Of a stretch of DNA of 64,000 nt, positions 39,127-50,716 are shown piece after piece. Source of the stretch: Pantoea vagans (lineage in GTDB: Bacteria > Pseudomonadota > Gammaproteobacteria > Enterobacterales > Enterobacteriaceae); assembly GCF_001506165.1 (NCBI RefSeq), contig NZ_CP011427.1, positions 1,178,001-1,242,000 of the forward strand. Direction: 5' to 3'. The notes beneath the pieces were generated by a model. That model saw only the letters and a program-made list of their open reading frames with translations, ran no database searches and was not told the DNA's origin. A program made the position numbers and the translations under genes. Position 1 is the first letter of the stretch. Every line of letters begins with the position of its first letter.

Positions 39127-40131
39127 ATGAGTCTGGATATCGACCAGATTGCCCTGCATCAGTTAGTTAAACGTGATGAAAACCAGCTGGAGCTGGTCCT
39201 GCGCGATACCTTGCTGCCGACGACCCGTGCGGTGGAAGAGATGGCGGAAGAGTTGCACCGGGTTTACAGCGCGAAGAGTAAAGCCTATGGCTTGTTCAAC
39301 GAAGAGAGTGAGTTAGCCGATGCGCTGCGCAACTGCCGCAAAGGGGAAGATGACTTTCTGGCTTTCAGCCGTGCGGCGACCGGTCGTCTGCGTGACGAAC
39401 TGGGCAAGTATCCGTTTGCCGAAAGTGGCGTGGTGCTGTTTTTACACTATCGCTATCTGGCGGTGGAGTATCTGCTGGTGGCGATGTTGAGCAGCCAGTC
39501 GAGCATGCGTGTGAACGAGCAGTTGGATATCAGCAGCACCCATTATCTCGACATCAATCACGCTGACATTGTGGCACGTATCGATCTCACTGAATGGGAA
39601 ACCAATCCTGAATCGACGCGCTATCTGACTTTCCTGCGCGGCCGCGTGGGGCGCAAAGTGGCAGACTTCTTCATGGATTTCCTCGGCGCCAGTGTCGGTC
39701 TTGATACGAAAGCGCAAAACCGCGGTTTACTGCAGGCGGTGGATGATTACTGTGCGGAGTCGAATCTCGATAAAAACGAACGCCAGAATTATCGTCAGCA
39801 GGTTTACAGCTACTGCAACGATCAATTGCAGGCGGGTGAAGAGATCGCGCTGGAGGATCTTTCCAGTGAACTTCCGCCATTGGGCGAGAAAACCTTCCAG
39901 GCCTTTACGCAGGAACAAGGTTACGAGTTGGAGGAACACTTCCCGGCGGACCGCAGCACACTGCGTCAGCTCACCAAATTTGCCGGGAGCGGCGGGGGCA
40001 TGACCCTGAATTTTGATGCGATGCTGCTGGGTGAGCGCATTTTCTGGGATCCCGCTACCGATACCTTGACCATCAAAGGTACGCCGCCGAATCTGCGCGA
40101 TCAGTTGCAGCGTCGAACCGGCGGCAACTGA
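39127..40131 (+). CDS. yejK: Nucleoid-associated protein YejK (NdpA)
   Basis: The 334-residue protein (E. coli 335) starts [18 protein letters not shown], with AAAGGAG before the ATG at 39127; thirteen upstream codons are open but not homologous. Long conserved blocks include [32 protein letters not shown] and [20 protein letters not shown]. The protein binds the nucleoid and interacts with gyrase and topoisomerase IV in E. coli. Confidence 0.95.
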   Translation: MSLDIDQIALHQLVKRDENQLELVLRDTLLPTTRAVEEMAEELHRVYSAKSKAYGLFNEESELADALRNCRKGEDDFLAFSRAATGRLRDELGKYPFAESGVVLFLHYRYLAVEYLLVAMLSSQSSMRVNEQLDISSTHYLDINHADIVARIDLTEWETNPESTRYLTFLRGRVGRKVADFFMDFLGASVGLDTKAQNRGLLQAVDDYCAESNLDKNERQNYRQQVYSYCNDQLQAGEEIALEDLSSELPPLGEKTFQAFTQEQGYELEEHFPADRSTLRQLTKFAGSGGGMTLNFDAMLLGERIFWDPATDTLTIKGTPPNLRDQLQRRTGGN

Positions 40132-40141
40132 ATTTTGACAT

Positions 40142-40172
40142 AAAAAAAACGCCGCAGATGCGGCGTTCTCTT
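40142..40172 (-). terminator. Terminator between yejK and rplY
   Basis: The stem AACGCCGC/GCGGCGTT with an AGAT loop (40148-40167) has an A-run on the left. On the minus strand it is followed by T residues, terminating rplY. It may also stop yejK transcripts weakly. Confidence 0.85.
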
Positions 40173-40188
40173 TTCAACTCGTTGGCGA

Positions 40189-40473
40189 TTAAGCGCGAAC
40201 GAAGTCGATGTGGTGCAGTTTTGGCTTGAACGGGTGACGTTGCACCGCCTGAGCTTTAACTTTGATTTCTTTACCATCAACAACGATGGTCAGCACGTCG
40301 GTGTAGAACTCAGGCTTAGCCTGCAGGTTCATCACAACGTCGTGGTCCAGTTCGATAGCAACTGGTGCTTCGTTTCCGCCATAGATGATGGCTGGGAATT
40401 TATTTGCTACACGCAGACGGCGGCTCGCACCCTTACCCTGCTCTTTACGTACTTCAGCGTTGAAAGTGGTCAT
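40189..40473 (-). CDS. rplY: 50S ribosomal protein L25
   Basis: The 94-residue protein is the short, single-domain L25 that binds 5S rRNA, the same length as E. coli. It starts [20 protein letters not shown] and ends LHHIDFVRA. It has its own promoter region, in a 130-base gap from radD, and its own terminator. Confidence 0.97.
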   Translation of the reverse strand: MTTFNAEVRKEQGKGASRRLRVANKFPAIIYGGNEAPVAIELDHDVVMNLQAKPEFYTDVLTIVVDGKEIKVKAQAVQRHPFKPKLHHIDFVRA

Positions 40474-40603
40474 TCTTGTATCTCTTCAATAGTTCCTGCT
40501 ACAGGCGACCCAGCAACAGGACGGTTATTCAAACGCTTTTACGGATGCAAAAGCGGGCGGGATTATAGCCATATTCAGAGGGCGGGGCAAATGATTCTGC
40601 CGC

Positions 40604-42358
40604 TTAACGCAATTCATTGGCACGGCGATAGCGGCCCTGATAATCAAACATCTTTTCGCGAATTTGCCAAAAATGACCTTTGGCGCGCGCCACCACAAAA
40701 TCGGGATGACGCAAAAGAGGTTGTAAAGCGATGACATCGGCAGCGGTTTGCCAGCCCAACTCAACGCCGGGCGCGCGCTGATGTGGGCGCATAAACAATT
40801 GCTCAAAGGCTTTACGTTGTGCTGGCGTTTGCAGACGAAATCGTTCGCTAACGCTGGTGCCATCCTCATCGAAATAGGTGGCTTTAAGCCATTCCCCTTT
40901 CTCGTCGCGGCCTTGTTCCAGCGCCATGCCACCACAGCGCAATACACGGGCATCTTTCAGTTTTAATGCCGCTTTGAGCATATCGTCGGGATCCACCATG
41001 ATGCGGTCACACTGATGGCAGCGGCGGGCGGCAATATCATTCTCTGCTCCGCAATCCGGGCAGCTTTTAAAACGAAAACGGTAATCACACTGCTCACGGT
41101 TTCCCTCGTCATCCTCCAGCACACCCTGACAGCGGCGACCAAAATGTTCGATGACATGGCCATCCTCGGTGGCTTTTCCCCAGAAAGTATTGGCGAATCC
41201 GCAGGAAGGGCAGAATACCTGTACCGGTTGATTGTCGCTGGCACCTTTTGGCGTGCCGACTTCAGGGGTGAAAAGGTCGTGCGGATTGCCGGCATAATCC
41301 AGAATCAGGCAATCTGTTTTACCCGGTGACAGGCGCAGGCCGCGCCCAACAATTTGCTGATAGAGGCTGACGGATTCGGTCGGGCGCAAAATGGCGATCA
41401 AATCCACGTGCGGTGCATCAAAACCGGTAGTCAGCACCGCGACATTCACCAGAAACTTCAGCTGCTGCGCTTTAAAAGCGTTAATAATGCGATCGCGCTC
41501 TTTGACCACCGTTTCTGCCGATACCAGCGCACTGTTTTCTGGCAGCAGCGACAGAATTTCGCGCGCATGTTCCACCGTCGCCGCGAACACCATCACACCA
41601 CGCCGGTCGTCTGCGAATTCAACAATCTGGCGGATGATATGCGGGGTCACACGGTTTTGTTGCTTCAACTCGCGATTGAGGTCGGCTTCACTGAATAAGC
41701 CATTATTTTGCGGGATCAGGCGGCTGAAATCGTACTGCACCACCGGCATATCCAGTCGTTCGGGCGGGACAAGGAAGCCGTGTTTGATCATATAACGCAG
41801 CGGCAGTTCATAAATGCAGTCACGGAACAGTGCCTGCTGGTCGCCACGCACCATACCGTGGTAATGAAACTGATAAATCCAGCCTTTTCCGAGGCGGAAA
41901 GGGGTGGCAGTGAGACCCAACAGGCGCAGTTGTGGATTATGCTGGCGCAAATGGGCAAACAACTGCTGGTACTGGCTTTCTTCATTGTCACTAATGCGAT
42001 GGCACTCATCGACGATCACCAGCGAAAAGGCGCTGTCAAAACGGTCAAGATTACGCGCCACCGATTGCACGCTGCCGAACACCACCTTGCTCTCGCTTTG
42101 CTTGCGCTGCAAACCGGCAGCGAAAATATCCGCCTGCAAACCGTAAGCCTGATATTTGCTGTGGTTTTGTTCGACTAACTCTTTGACATGGGCCAACACC
42201 AGCACCCGACCGCGCGCCACGCGTGACAGTTCAGCAATGACCAAACTTTTACCGGCGCCGGTCGGCAACACAATCACCGCTGGCGTAGGGTGACGGCGGA
42301 AGTGTTGCAGGGTGGCGTCAACGGCTTCTTGCTGGTACGGGCGCAGGGTGAAAGACAT
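40604..42358 (-). CDS. radD: DNA repair helicase RadD (YejH)
   Basis: The protein has 584 residues, similar to E. coli RadD. It is an SF2 ATPase with Walker A LPTGAGKS (about residue 35), DEAH-like motif [19 protein letters not shown] and motif [16 protein letters not shown] Cys-rich zinc-binding part follows ([19 protein letters not shown]). RadD helps RecA-dependent repair and strand exchange. I chose the ATG at 42358, which gives [15 protein letters not shown]; nineteen further upstream codons are open but not homologous. Confidence 0.94.
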   Translation of the reverse strand: MSFTLRPYQQEAVDATLQHFRRHPTPAVIVLPTGAGKSLVIAELSRVARGRVLVLAHVKELVEQNHSKYQAYGLQADIFAAGLQRKQSESKVVFGSVQSVARNLDRFDSAFSLVIVDECHRISDNEESQYQQLFAHLRQHNPQLRLLGLTATPFRLGKGWIYQFHYHGMVRGDQQALFRDCIYELPLRYMIKHGFLVPPERLDMPVVQYDFSRLIPQNNGLFSEADLNRELKQQNRVTPHIIRQIVEFADDRRGVMVFAATVEHAREILSLLPENSALVSAETVVKERDRIINAFKAQQLKFLVNVAVLTTGFDAPHVDLIAILRPTESVSLYQQIVGRGLRLSPGKTDCLILDYAGNPHDLFTPEVGTPKGASDNQPVQVFCPSCGFANTFWGKATEDGHVIEHFGRRCQGVLEDDEGNREQCDYRFRFKSCPDCGAENDIAARRCHQCDRIMVDPDDMLKAALKLKDARVLRCGGMALEQGRDEKGEWLKATYFDEDGTSVSERFRLQTPAQRKAFEQLFMRPHQRAPGVELGWQTAADVIALQPLLRHPDFVVARAKGHFWQIREKMFDYQGRYRRANELR

Positions 42359-42523
42359 CGGGGCAAACTTTTTCTGGAACGGGGGCGTATTATGCCATGA
42401 AAGCATCTGAAACACAGGATCGCTACTGTTAGCAGGCGAAGGATCAAGCTATACTGACCCCACTTTTTTAACGGACAAAACGCCGTTTCAGTTTCCCTCC
42501 GCAGTAACAGGCAAAACGAATTC

Positions 42524-43246
42524 ATGCGACTCGAAAAATTCATATCTCAGCAACTGGAAGTCAGCCGTGCTATCGCTGGCCGCGAAATCCGCGCCAAAAA
42601 AGTCACCATCAACGGCGAAGTTGTACGTGATGCGGCTTACAAAGTGCAGCCAGACGACGAAATCGAATATGACGGCACTCCGCTGGTGGTGCAGCAAGGT
42701 CCCCGTTATTTCATGCTGAACAAGCCGCAGGGTTATGTCTGTTCCACTGACGATCCCGATCATCCTACCGTGCTGTTCTTTATTGAAGAACCGGCGGCGT
42801 TCAAGCTGCATGCAGCGGGTCGATTAGATATTGATACCACCGGTTTAGTACTGCTGACCGACGATGGCCAATGGTCGCACCGTATCACTTCTCCGCGCCA
42901 TCATCTGGAAAAAACCTATCTGGTGGAAGTGGAAGAGCCGATCGATCCTTCGCTGATTGAGAAGTTCGCGGCGGGTATTCAACTGCACAATGAGCGTGAG
43001 CTGACTAAACCGGCTGTGCTCGAAATTCTCGATGAAAAAGCGGCACGCTTAACCATCAGCGAAGGGCGTTATCACCAGGTGAAACGCATGTTCGCAGCCA
43101 TGGGCAATCACGTATCCGCGCTGCATCGCGAAAGTATTGGTGACATCGTGCTGGATGAGGAACTCGGTGAAGGCGAATACCGTGAACTCACCGTCGAAGA
43201 GATCGACAGCATCGGACTGCCAGAAGAACTAAAAAAACGCAAATAG
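42524..43246 (+). CDS. rsuA: 16S rRNA pseudouridine-516 synthase
   Basis: The protein has 240 residues (E. coli 231). An N-terminal S4 RNA-binding domain ([20 protein letters not shown]) precedes the catalytic domain with [18 protein letters not shown], where the Asp is the nucleophile. It converts U516 of 16S rRNA to pseudouridine. The C-terminus is a few residues longer and charged (PEELKKRK). It is divergent from radD and 12 bases upstream of bcr. Confidence 0.95.
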   Translation: MRLEKFISQQLEVSRAIAGREIRAKKVTINGEVVRDAAYKVQPDDEIEYDGTPLVVQQGPRYFMLNKPQGYVCSTDDPDHPTVLFFIEEPAAFKLHAAGRLDIDTTGLVLLTDDGQWSHRITSPRHHLEKTYLVEVEEPIDPSLIEKFAAGIQLHNERELTKPAVLEILDEKAARLTISEGRYHQVKRMFAAMGNHVSALHRESIGDIVLDEELGEGEYRELTVEEIDSIGLPEELKKRK

Positions 43247-43258
43247 CGGGAGAAAGCG

Positions 43259-44449
43259 GTGCGTAAGGAAAAGAATTCACCGATAGGTTTGGTTGTGATT
43301 CTGGGATTGCTGGCGATGCTGATGCCACTGTCCATTGATATGTATCTGCCAGCGATGCCGCAAATTGCACGTGAATTTGCCGTTTCTGCAGGCAGCGTGC
43401 AGATGACGCTCAACCTTTACATCCTTGGTTTTGCCATTGGTCAGTTAGTTTATGGTCCACTGGCGGACAGCTATGGACGTAAACCGGTGATTGTGCTGGG
43501 CACATTGATCTTTGCCTGCGCAGCCGCCGCCTGCGCGCTGTCACAATCTATCGATCAACTGATCTTTATGCGCTTCCTGCACGGTCTCTCGGCGGCAGCG
43601 GCCAGCGTGGTGATTAATGCCCTGATGCGAGATAGCTACTCGAAAGAGGACTTCTCACGCATGATGTCCTTCGTGATGCTGGTGACCACCATTGCACCGC
43701 TGCTGGCCCCGATTATTGGCGGCTGGCTGCTGCTGCTGTGGAACTGGCATGCCATTTTCTGGACATTATCGGTCGCTGCTTTGATCACCACGGTGCTGGT
43801 GGTCACGCAGATCCGTGAAACTCTGAAACCCGAGCAGCGGCAGCGTTTTCATTTACGTACTACCCTGAGCAACTTTGTGGCACTGTTCCGGCATAAGCGC
43901 GCGTTCAGTTACATGCTGGCAAGCGGCTTCTCCTTTGCCGGACTGTTTACCTTTCTCAATGCCGGACCCTTTGTTTACATCGAAGTGAATCACGTCTCGC
44001 CACAGAACTTCGGCTACTACTTTGGCCTTAATGTGGTGTTCTTATTTGTGATGACCTTGATTAACAGCCGTGCCGTGCGTCGTTTTGGGCCGCTGGCGAT
44101 GTTCCGTATTGGTCTGATCATTCAGTTCGCCATGGGTATCTGGCTGTTAATTTCCAGCGCGCTGGATCTGGGCTTCCTGTCACTGGTGCTGGGCGTCGCG
44201 ATGTTTATCGGTTGTGTCTCGACCGTTTCGTCCAATGCCATGGCGGTAATACTGGATGAGTTCCCGCATATGGCGGGCACGGCCTCTTCGCTGGCCGGCA
44301 CATTACGCTTCGGCGTAGGTGCTCTGGTGGGTGCACTGCTGTCACTGGTCAGTATTAACAGTGCCTGGCCGATGGTGGCAACCATTGCGCTGTGCGCTAC
44401 GGTGTCCATCGTGCTGTTCAGTTACGCCTCACGTCCACGCCACGCATAA
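43259..44449 (+). CDS. bcr: Bcr/CflA-family multidrug efflux transporter
   Basis: This 396-residue MFS protein has 12 hydrophobic helices and the Bcr/CflA hallmarks [21 protein letters not shown] and [12 protein letters not shown] (motif A), plus the antiporter-type region around helix 5. E. coli Bcr exports bicyclomycin, sulfonamides and cysteine. It starts at GTG, 12 bases after rsuA, as in E. coli. Confidence 0.94.
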   Translation: MRKEKNSPIGLVVILGLLAMLMPLSIDMYLPAMPQIAREFAVSAGSVQMTLNLYILGFAIGQLVYGPLADSYGRKPVIVLGTLIFACAAAACALSQSIDQLIFMRFLHGLSAAAASVVINALMRDSYSKEDFSRMMSFVMLVTTIAPLLAPIIGGWLLLLWNWHAIFWTLSVAALITTVLVVTQIRETLKPEQRQRFHLRTTLSNFVALFRHKRAFSYMLASGFSFAGLFTFLNAGPFVYIEVNHVSPQNFGYYFGLNVVFLFVMTLINSRAVRRFGPLAMFRIGLIIQFAMGIWLLISSALDLGFLSLVLGVAMFIGCVSTVSSNAMAVILDEFPHMAGTASSLAGTLRFGVGALVGALLSLVSINSAWPMVATIALCATVSIVLFSYASRPRHA

Positions 44450-44453
44450 TCTT

Positions 44454-44481
44454 GTAGCGGCGCAATAAATTGCTCCGCTAC
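44454..44481. repeat. Dispersed palindrome, GTAGCGGCGCAAT type
   Basis: The arms GTAGCGGCGCAAT and ATTGCTCCGCTAC are separated by AA, with one mismatch. It is the same family as 60554-60578. It lies 5 bases after bcr and may serve as a weak terminator. Confidence 0.7.
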
Positions 44482-44808
44482 TGATTTATGACTGACATCT
44501 TCAAACACAACACTCCCCCGCAAATTCGCGAATCCCCACATATTCGTTATGCTTAATGTTTCCATAATGTGAAAATTAAGAGATAAAAAAGTAACGACAT
44601 TGCGTCTAAAATGATTGTTAACTGCCGCCGAACAGGGTACACATAGGCATAAATGCGAGAAGACTCGCAAATAATAACTTTGCTACATGCTTTGTGCTTA
44701 AAACGAGAAGGCAAACCTTGACGTCCGTATTCTGAGCTAACCAGGAAAGGATTCACGCGTTACCGCCGTCGTCGTGAATATGAGTTAACGTCTCTGGGGA
44801 CCGTACTT
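44482..44808 (+). promoter_or_regulatory. yejG upstream region with leader hairpin
   Basis: This 327-base gap has no supported gene. Close to yejG is a 7-bp inverted repeat ATTCACG (44751-44757) and CGTGAAT (44773-44779), flanked by AGGAAAGG. The frame of yejG stays open through it, but without a standard start codon. Confidence 0.35.
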
Positions 44809-45135
44809 ATGCTACAACTTTCGGTTATGCATCGCTTACCGCAACACTATCGCTGGTCGTCAGATCATGCGGGTGAAATTGAGTGTCAGGAAGCGGCAAA
44901 CGGTGTGCACGATGAAGATTTAGTGGTACTCCGCCTGCTCAGCCATGATGGCCATCTCGCGCTGGAGATTCTGCACCAGTTGCAAGAAACACTGGCGCAG
45001 ATTCAGGTGGAATGCAAAATTGCCAGGTGTGAAGGGCAGCCGTGTCTGCTGATTCAGCGCGGTGATGAAAGCGCCACCAACTGCTGCCTGAAAAATCAGG
45101 GCGTTGCGATAGCTGAAACTTTTGAAGGTCATTAA
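44809..45135 (+). CDS. yejG: YejG, uncharacterised protein
   Basis: The 108-residue protein is homologous to E. coli YejG (114): LQLSVMHRLPQHYRWS at the start, CEGQPCLLIQRGDE and CCLKNQGVAIAE near the end. No enzymatic motif is seen and the function is unknown. GGGGA lies nine bases before the ATG. The stop overlaps the convergent yejF region end to end. Confidence 0.88.
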   Translation: MLQLSVMHRLPQHYRWSSDHAGEIECQEAANGVHDEDLVVLRLLSHDGHLALEILHQLQETLAQIQVECKIARCEGQPCLLIQRGDESATNCCLKNQGVAIAETFEGH

Positions 45136-46718
45136 CTCAAGGGCTGACCTTGCGCTGAAGCCAGCAACTGACGGGTATAATCGGTGGCTGGCGCGCTAAA
45201 CAGTGCCTCGCATTCTCCCTGTTCCACCACCTCTCCCTGACGCAACACGATCAGCTGGTGACAGAGTCCTCGCACCACCTGCAAATCATGGCTGATAAAC
45301 AGATAGGCCAGCTGATGCTGTTGCTGCAAACGACGTAGCAGTGTGAGAATTTGCTTCTGCACTGAGCGATCGAGTGATGAAGTGGGTTCATCCAGTACGA
45401 TCAACTGTGGCTCTAAAATTAGCGCGCGCGCAATCGCGATACGCTGGCGCTGGCCGCCGGAAAACTCTGCGGGATAGCGCGAACGGCTTTCGGCATCCAG
45501 TCCCACTTCCTCCATCACCGCAATCACTTTCGCTTCCTGTTCGGCAGCACTCAGCTCTGGTCGATGGACGGCCAACCCTTCGGCAATCACCTGCTGCACC
45601 GTCATGCGTGGATTCAGTGAAGAGTTCGGATCCTGAAACACCACCTGAATCTTCGGGCGCAGCGGCATCAGTTGCTTGCGCGTCAGCGTATGCAGAGGCT
45701 GATCGTCAAACCAAATCTCGCCGCGGGCGGCGATCAAACGCAGCAGTGCCAGGCCAGTGGTACTTTTGCCGGAGCCTGATTCACCGACCAGGCCGAGGCT
45801 TTCACCCCGGCGAAGCGTGAAGCTCAAATCCTGTAGCGCCGTCTTTTCCGCCACTGCCCGCTTGAACAATCCGCGGCGAATGGGAAAGCCCACATGCAGA
45901 TTTTTAACCTGCAACAGCGGTTGCGGATTCCTGAGGGGAACCGGTTGACCATCGGGTTCGGCAGCCAAGAGTTCGCGGGTATAAGGATGAGTCGGCAGGC
46001 TGAAAAGCGCGTCGCAGCGGTTGTGTTCGACTTCTCGCCCATTGCGCATCACCGTCACACGATGCGCCAACTGGCGCACAATATTCAGATTATGGGTGAT
46101 AAACAGCATGCCCATATTCAGCTCTCGCTGCAGTTCTCGCAGCAGTTGCAGAATCTGCGCCTGTACCGTGACGTCGAGCGCGGTGGTGGGTTCATCGGCA
46201 ATCAGCAACTTGGGCTGCATCAGCAGCGCCATGGCGATCATCACGCGCTGACGTTCGCCACCAGAGAGTTGATGGGGGAAATCCTGCAGCCGAGACGCGG
46301 CCTGGCGAATCCCCACGCGATCCAGGCAACTGAGAATTTCACCGCGCGCGGCCTCTTTGCGCATTCCCCGATGCTGAGACAGCACCTCATACAGCTGTTT
46401 CTCAACGTTATGCAGCGGGTTAAGCGAGACCATCGGCTCCTGGAAAATCATCGCCATTTGGTTGCCACGCAAGCCGCGCATCTCGCGTTCACTGGCCTGC
46501 AGGATGTTCTGTCCATTAAACACAACTTCGCCCTGCGGATAGGTCACGGGTGGCTGAGGTAACAAGCGCATGATCGACAGGGCAGTCACGCTTTTGCCCG
46601 ATCCTGATTCGCCGACCAATGCCAGGGTTTCACCCGCATCAATGTGCAGTGAGATATCTTCCACCACGCGGCGTTGATTAAACGCCACGGCCAGATGATT
46701 AACGGTCAGTAAGCTCAT
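45132..46718 (-). CDS. yejF: Peptide ABC transporter, duplicated ATPase YejF
   Basis: The 528-residue protein carries two ATPase cassettes of the oligopeptide type. Walker A motifs are GESGSGKS near residues 36 and 316. Signatures are LSGGERQRV and FSGGQRQRI. Walker B motifs are LLIADEPT and LIVLDEPTS. It energises the YejABEF importer, which takes up peptides and microcin C in E. coli. It begins at the yejE stop and is last in the yejABEF operon. Confidence 0.95.
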   Translation of the reverse strand: MSLLTVNHLAVAFNQRRVVEDISLHIDAGETLALVGESGSGKSVTALSIMRLLPQPPVTYPQGEVVFNGQNILQASEREMRGLRGNQMAMIFQEPMVSLNPLHNVEKQLYEVLSQHRGMRKEAARGEILSCLDRVGIRQAASRLQDFPHQLSGGERQRVMIAMALLMQPKLLIADEPTTALDVTVQAQILQLLRELQRELNMGMLFITHNLNIVRQLAHRVTVMRNGREVEHNRCDALFSLPTHPYTRELLAAEPDGQPVPLRNPQPLLQVKNLHVGFPIRRGLFKRAVAEKTALQDLSFTLRRGESLGLVGESGSGKSTTGLALLRLIAARGEIWFDDQPLHTLTRKQLMPLRPKIQVVFQDPNSSLNPRMTVQQVIAEGLAVHRPELSAAEQEAKVIAVMEEVGLDAESRSRYPAEFSGGQRQRIAIARALILEPQLIVLDEPTSSLDRSVQKQILTLLRRLQQQHQLAYLFISHDLQVVRGLCHQLIVLRQGEVVEQGECEALFSAPATDYTRQLLASAQGQPLS

Positions 46719-47741
46719 TTAACGTCCCCGACTTGGATCAAAGGCATCGCGTACCGCTTCACCTATAAAGATCAGCAGTGATAGCAGCAGGGCGAGTGCG
46801 AAGAAGCCAGAAAGCCCCAGCCAGGGTGCTTGCAGATTATTTTTGCCTTGCAGTAACAGCTCACCCAACGACGGTGATCCCACCGGAAGGCCAAAACCGA
46901 GGAAATCCAGGGATGTCAGCGTGGTGATCGAACCACACAAAATAAAGGGCAGGAAAGTCAGCGTGGCCACCATCGCATTGGGCAACATATGCCGCAGCAT
47001 GATGCGTCCATCGCTGACCCCCAGCGCCTGCGCGGCACGAATGTAATCAAAGTTACGCGTGCGTAGAAATTCCGCGCGTACCACGCTGACCAGGCTCATC
47101 CAGCCAAAGATCACTGTCACCAGCAACAGCCACCAGAAACCGGGCTGGATGACGCTGGAGAGCAAAATGAGCAGGAATAGAGAGGGCATACCGGACCAGA
47201 CTTCAATCAGACGCTGCCCCACTAAATCAACGCGGCCGCCGAAGTAACCCTGCACCGCACCGACCACAATGCCAATCACACTGGAAAACAGCGTCAGCAG
47301 AATACCGAATAGCAAGGATACGCGTGTACCGTAGAGCAGACGTGCCAGCACATCACCGCCGTTGGCATCGGTGCCGAGCCAGTTCTGTTTCGATGGCGGA
47401 GAAGGGAAGGGCACATCGGTGGCGAAATTGATGGTGCTGTCACTAAAGCGAATCGGCGCCCACAGTGCCCAACCCTGGCGGTCAATCCGCTGCTTGAGCC
47501 AGGGGTCTTGATAATCTGCGGGCGTCGCAAAGTCACCGCCAAAATCACTTTCACTGTAGTTAAACAGCAGTGGCATATACCAGCGCTGCTGATATTGCAC
47601 GATCAAAGGTTTGTCGTTGGCCAGTAACTCCGCACCCAGCGACAGCACGAAAATCACCAGAAAAATCCACAACGACCAGTAGCCACGGCGGTTGTGACGA
47701 AAGCGCTGCCAGCGCTGTTGGTTAATAAGCGATATGGCCAT
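46719..47741 (-). CDS. yejE: Peptide ABC transporter permease YejE
   Basis: The 340-residue permease is of the OppC/DppC type. It has an N-terminal helix (about 22-42), a periplasmic loop, then the binding-protein-dependent transport core with GTDANGGDVLARLLYGTR and the EAA loop ALGVSDGRIMLRHMLPNA. Its start overlaps the yejB stop by one base. Confidence 0.95.
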   Translation of the reverse strand: MAISLINQQRWQRFRHNRRGYWSLWIFLVIFVLSLGAELLANDKPLIVQYQQRWYMPLLFNYSESDFGGDFATPADYQDPWLKQRIDRQGWALWAPIRFSDSTINFATDVPFPSPPSKQNWLGTDANGGDVLARLLYGTRVSLLFGILLTLFSSVIGIVVGAVQGYFGGRVDLVGQRLIEVWSGMPSLFLLILLSSVIQPGFWWLLLVTVIFGWMSLVSVVRAEFLRTRNFDYIRAAQALGVSDGRIMLRHMLPNAMVATLTFLPFILCGSITTLTSLDFLGFGLPVGSPSLGELLLQGKNNLQAPWLGLSGFFALALLLSLLIFIGEAVRDAFDPSRGR

Positions 47742-48832
47742 CAGCGTCCCTCAAAATCGATGCGCGGATCGACCAGCGTGTAAGTCAGATCGCTGAGAAT
47801 ATTCATCAGCAACCCAATCAGCGTAAAGATATACAAGGTGCCAAACATCACCGGATAGTCGCGCTGAATGGTGGCGTCGTAGCCCAGCAGACCTAATCCA
47901 TTCAGCGAGAACATCACCTCAATCAGCACGGAACTGGTGAAAAACATGCTGATAAAGGTGGCGGGAAAACCAGCAATCACTAACAGCATGGCGTTGCGGA
48001 AGACGTGTCCATACAAAATGCGTTTCTCATCCACTCCTTTCGCTCGTGCTGTCACAACATATTGCTTGCGGATCTCATCGAGGAAGGAGTTTTTGGTCAA
48101 CATGGTCAGCGTGGCAAAGCCACCAATCACCGTTGCAAATACTGGCAGCGTGATGTGCCACAGATAATCACCGACTTTACCGTACCAGGGCAGGGTATCG
48201 AATTGGGGTGACGTCAGGCCACGCAGCGGGAACCAGTCTAAATAGCTGCCACCGGCAAACAGCACAATCAGCATGATGCCAAACAGGAAGGCGGGAATGG
48301 AGTAGCCAATGATAATGAAGGTGCTGCTCCAGATGTCGAAAGCGCTGCCGTTGCGCACCGCTTTTTTGATGCCAAGCGGGATAGACACCAGATAGATGAT
48401 CAGTGTGCTCCACAGACCGAGGCTGATGGAAACCGGCAAACTCTCTTTGATCAGTTGCAGCACCGAAGCACTGCGGAACAGGCTGTCGCCGAAATCAAAA
48501 CGCAGGTAATTCCACAGCATCTCGCCGTAGCGCTGCAGCAGGGGTTTATCAAAGCCGTAGCGATGTTTGATTTCCGCGATCACTTCAGGATCGAGCCCGC
48601 GCGCGCCGCGATATTGGCTGTCGCCGGGGTTATCTCGCACTAATGCACCACGCCCGCCGCTGTCGGCACCGCCGGAGGCGGAAAACCCAGTGCTGTGACC
48701 AAACTGCGCGTTGGCCAGCGCCTGGTCAACTGGACCGCCTGGCGCAATCTGCACGATAAAAAAGTTCAGGGTGATGATCGCCCATAGCGTGGGGATTATC
48801 AGCAGCAACCTGCGTAGGAAATAGGAACCCAA
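47741..48832 (-). CDS. yejB: Peptide ABC transporter permease YejB
   Basis: The 363-residue permease is of the OppB/DppB type with six helices. It starts [22 protein letters not shown]. The EAA-type loop [23 protein letters not shown] is clear. A YejB-typical insert rich in Gly/Ser (about residues 48-78) precedes the core. It starts 10 bases after yejA. Confidence 0.95.
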   Translation of the reverse strand: MGSYFLRRLLLIIPTLWAIITLNFFIVQIAPGGPVDQALANAQFGHSTGFSASGGADSGGRGALVRDNPGDSQYRGARGLDPEVIAEIKHRYGFDKPLLQRYGEMLWNYLRFDFGDSLFRSASVLQLIKESLPVSISLGLWSTLIIYLVSIPLGIKKAVRNGSAFDIWSSTFIIIGYSIPAFLFGIMLIVLFAGGSYLDWFPLRGLTSPQFDTLPWYGKVGDYLWHITLPVFATVIGGFATLTMLTKNSFLDEIRKQYVVTARAKGVDEKRILYGHVFRNAMLLVIAGFPATFISMFFTSSVLIEVMFSLNGLGLLGYDATIQRDYPVMFGTLYIFTLIGLLMNILSDLTYTLVDPRIDFEGR

Positions 48833-48842
48833 ACCGCTCTCC

Positions 48843-50651
48843 TCAGCGTCTGTCGGCCGGCAACTGTGCGGCTTTGTTCACGTCATACCACCAGTTTTCC
48901 AGCCCGGTGGCATAGGCAGGCTTGATTTCAGGACGCGAAAACTTGTCCCAGTATGCCAGCCTCTGCTCGGCGTTGTACCACATTGGGATCATATAAGCAT
49001 TCCACAGCAAAATGCGATCCAGCGCCTGACCGAGGGGTAACAGGGCTTTTTCATCCCCCTGATGTGCCACAATCTGTTTAATATAGTGGTCGATCAGCGG
49101 ATCCTGCACCCGCGCGGTGTTCCATGAGGATTTGATAAAATCAGACTGCCATAAATATTGTAAATCTGTTGAGGGCCACGGCATCGCCTGATAAGCCGAC
49201 GGGATCATATCGTAATCCCCTTCACGTAAACGGCGCAGATACTGTGAGCTGTCTACCTGACGCAGTGTCATTTGAATACCAAGGCGTGCGAGGCTGTGCT
49301 GGAAAGGCAGAGCCCAGTCATTATTGGGGCCGCTGCGCATCAGCAGTTCAAAGCGGAAGGGCTGACCGGTTTTATCATTCACCAGTTGTTGGTTTTTAAT
49401 CTGCCATCCCGCTTGTTTCAATAGGTCCACGGCTTTCAGCAGGTTGCCGCGATCAAATCCACTGCCATCCGATTTCGGGGGGGCGTACTCACCGTCAAAC
49501 ACTTCAGGCGGCAACTGGGCTTTGTATGGGGCGAGCAGGATCAGTTGCTCTGCTTTCGGATAGCCTACCGCCGCATACTCGGTGTTTTGGAAGTAACTGC
49601 TGGTGCGCTTATAAGCGCCATAAAACAGCGCCTTGTTCATCCATTCAAAATCAAATGCCAGCGTCAGCGCCTGGCGGACGCGGCGATCGGCAAACAACGG
49701 CTTCTCATTGTTAAACGCCAGCCAGCGGGTATCCGTGGCGGCTGTATTCGGTGTGGTTGATTTAACAATGGCATGGTTCTCGAAATTACGACCACGATAC
49801 TGCGTGGCCCATTTTTTTGCCGAACCTTCCTCACGCAGATCGTAGGCACCCGCTTTGAAGGCTTCAAATGCCACATTGTCATCGAGGTAGTAGTCATAGC
49901 GTAAAGTATCAAAATTGAAGCGCCCGCGGTTAACCGGCAAATTGGCGGCCCAATAATTCTTCACTCGGCTGTATTCGATGAACTGGCCAGACTTATAGGC
50001 AGTGATGCGGTAAGGCCCACTCGCGAGCGGCGGATAGCCAATCGGCTCATTGAATTTTTTATTCTGCCAGAATTTCTCAGGTAACACGGGGAGCGTCAGC
50101 CAGTTTAAAATCAGGTCTTTGTCGGGCTTGGCCATATCAATACGCACCGTCAGACGGTTCAGTGCTTTCACCTCTACTCCGCGAAATGCAATGCGGAATT
50201 GCGGCACGCCTTCGGTCATAAACTTCTGGAAAGTAAAGGCGACGTCCTGTGCGGTAATCGGACTGCCATCCTGAAAGCGTGCATGCGGATTGATTGAGAC
50301 TTCCATCCAGTGGTAATCACTGGGATAGCGCGCGGATTCGGCGATCAGGGGGTAGAAGCTGCCCGGTTCATCATCAGCAGTGGTGAACAGCCCATCATAC
50401 AGCGTGTCGGTACCCGCTCCCGGATTCCCACGTGAGGCGTAGCGGTTGAAGTTATCGTAAGTGCCCACCACGGCCAGCGTCATCTTTCCGCCTTTCGGTG
50501 CAGCAGGATTGACGTAATCGTAATGACTGAAATTCACCGCATACTTCGGCTCGCCCAGCTTGGCAAAGGCATAACTCTCATTGATGGTTTCAGCATGCAG
50601 TGGCGCAATGGCTATACAAACCAGCAACGCTGTGACAAGACGCAGCAGCAT
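48843..50651 (-). CDS. yejA: Periplasmic peptide-binding protein YejA
   Basis: The 602-residue SBP_bac_5 family protein (E. coli 604) has a signal peptide [20 protein letters not shown], then [17 protein letters not shown]. It delivers peptides to YejBEF. Conserved blocks include [19 protein letters not shown] and [19 protein letters not shown]. It is first in the operon, with the pdeN gene 65 bases upstream on the same strand. Confidence 0.95.
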   Translation of the reverse strand: MLLRLVTALLVCIAIAPLHAETINESYAFAKLGEPKYAVNFSHYDYVNPAAPKGGKMTLAVVGTYDNFNRYASRGNPGAGTDTLYDGLFTTADDEPGSFYPLIAESARYPSDYHWMEVSINPHARFQDGSPITAQDVAFTFQKFMTEGVPQFRIAFRGVEVKALNRLTVRIDMAKPDKDLILNWLTLPVLPEKFWQNKKFNEPIGYPPLASGPYRITAYKSGQFIEYSRVKNYWAANLPVNRGRFNFDTLRYDYYLDDNVAFEAFKAGAYDLREEGSAKKWATQYRGRNFENHAIVKSTTPNTAATDTRWLAFNNEKPLFADRRVRQALTLAFDFEWMNKALFYGAYKRTSSYFQNTEYAAVGYPKAEQLILLAPYKAQLPPEVFDGEYAPPKSDGSGFDRGNLLKAVDLLKQAGWQIKNQQLVNDKTGQPFRFELLMRSGPNNDWALPFQHSLARLGIQMTLRQVDSSQYLRRLREGDYDMIPSAYQAMPWPSTDLQYLWQSDFIKSSWNTARVQDPLIDHYIKQIVAHQGDEKALLPLGQALDRILLWNAYMIPMWYNAEQRLAYWDKFSRPEIKPAYATGLENWWYDVNKAAQLPADRR

Positions 50652-50716
50652 AAGTGGGGCGCTCTCCTCTGGTGTTCCGCACTGTATGGTAGCAGTTTCG
50701 TGACGATGGCGTGACG

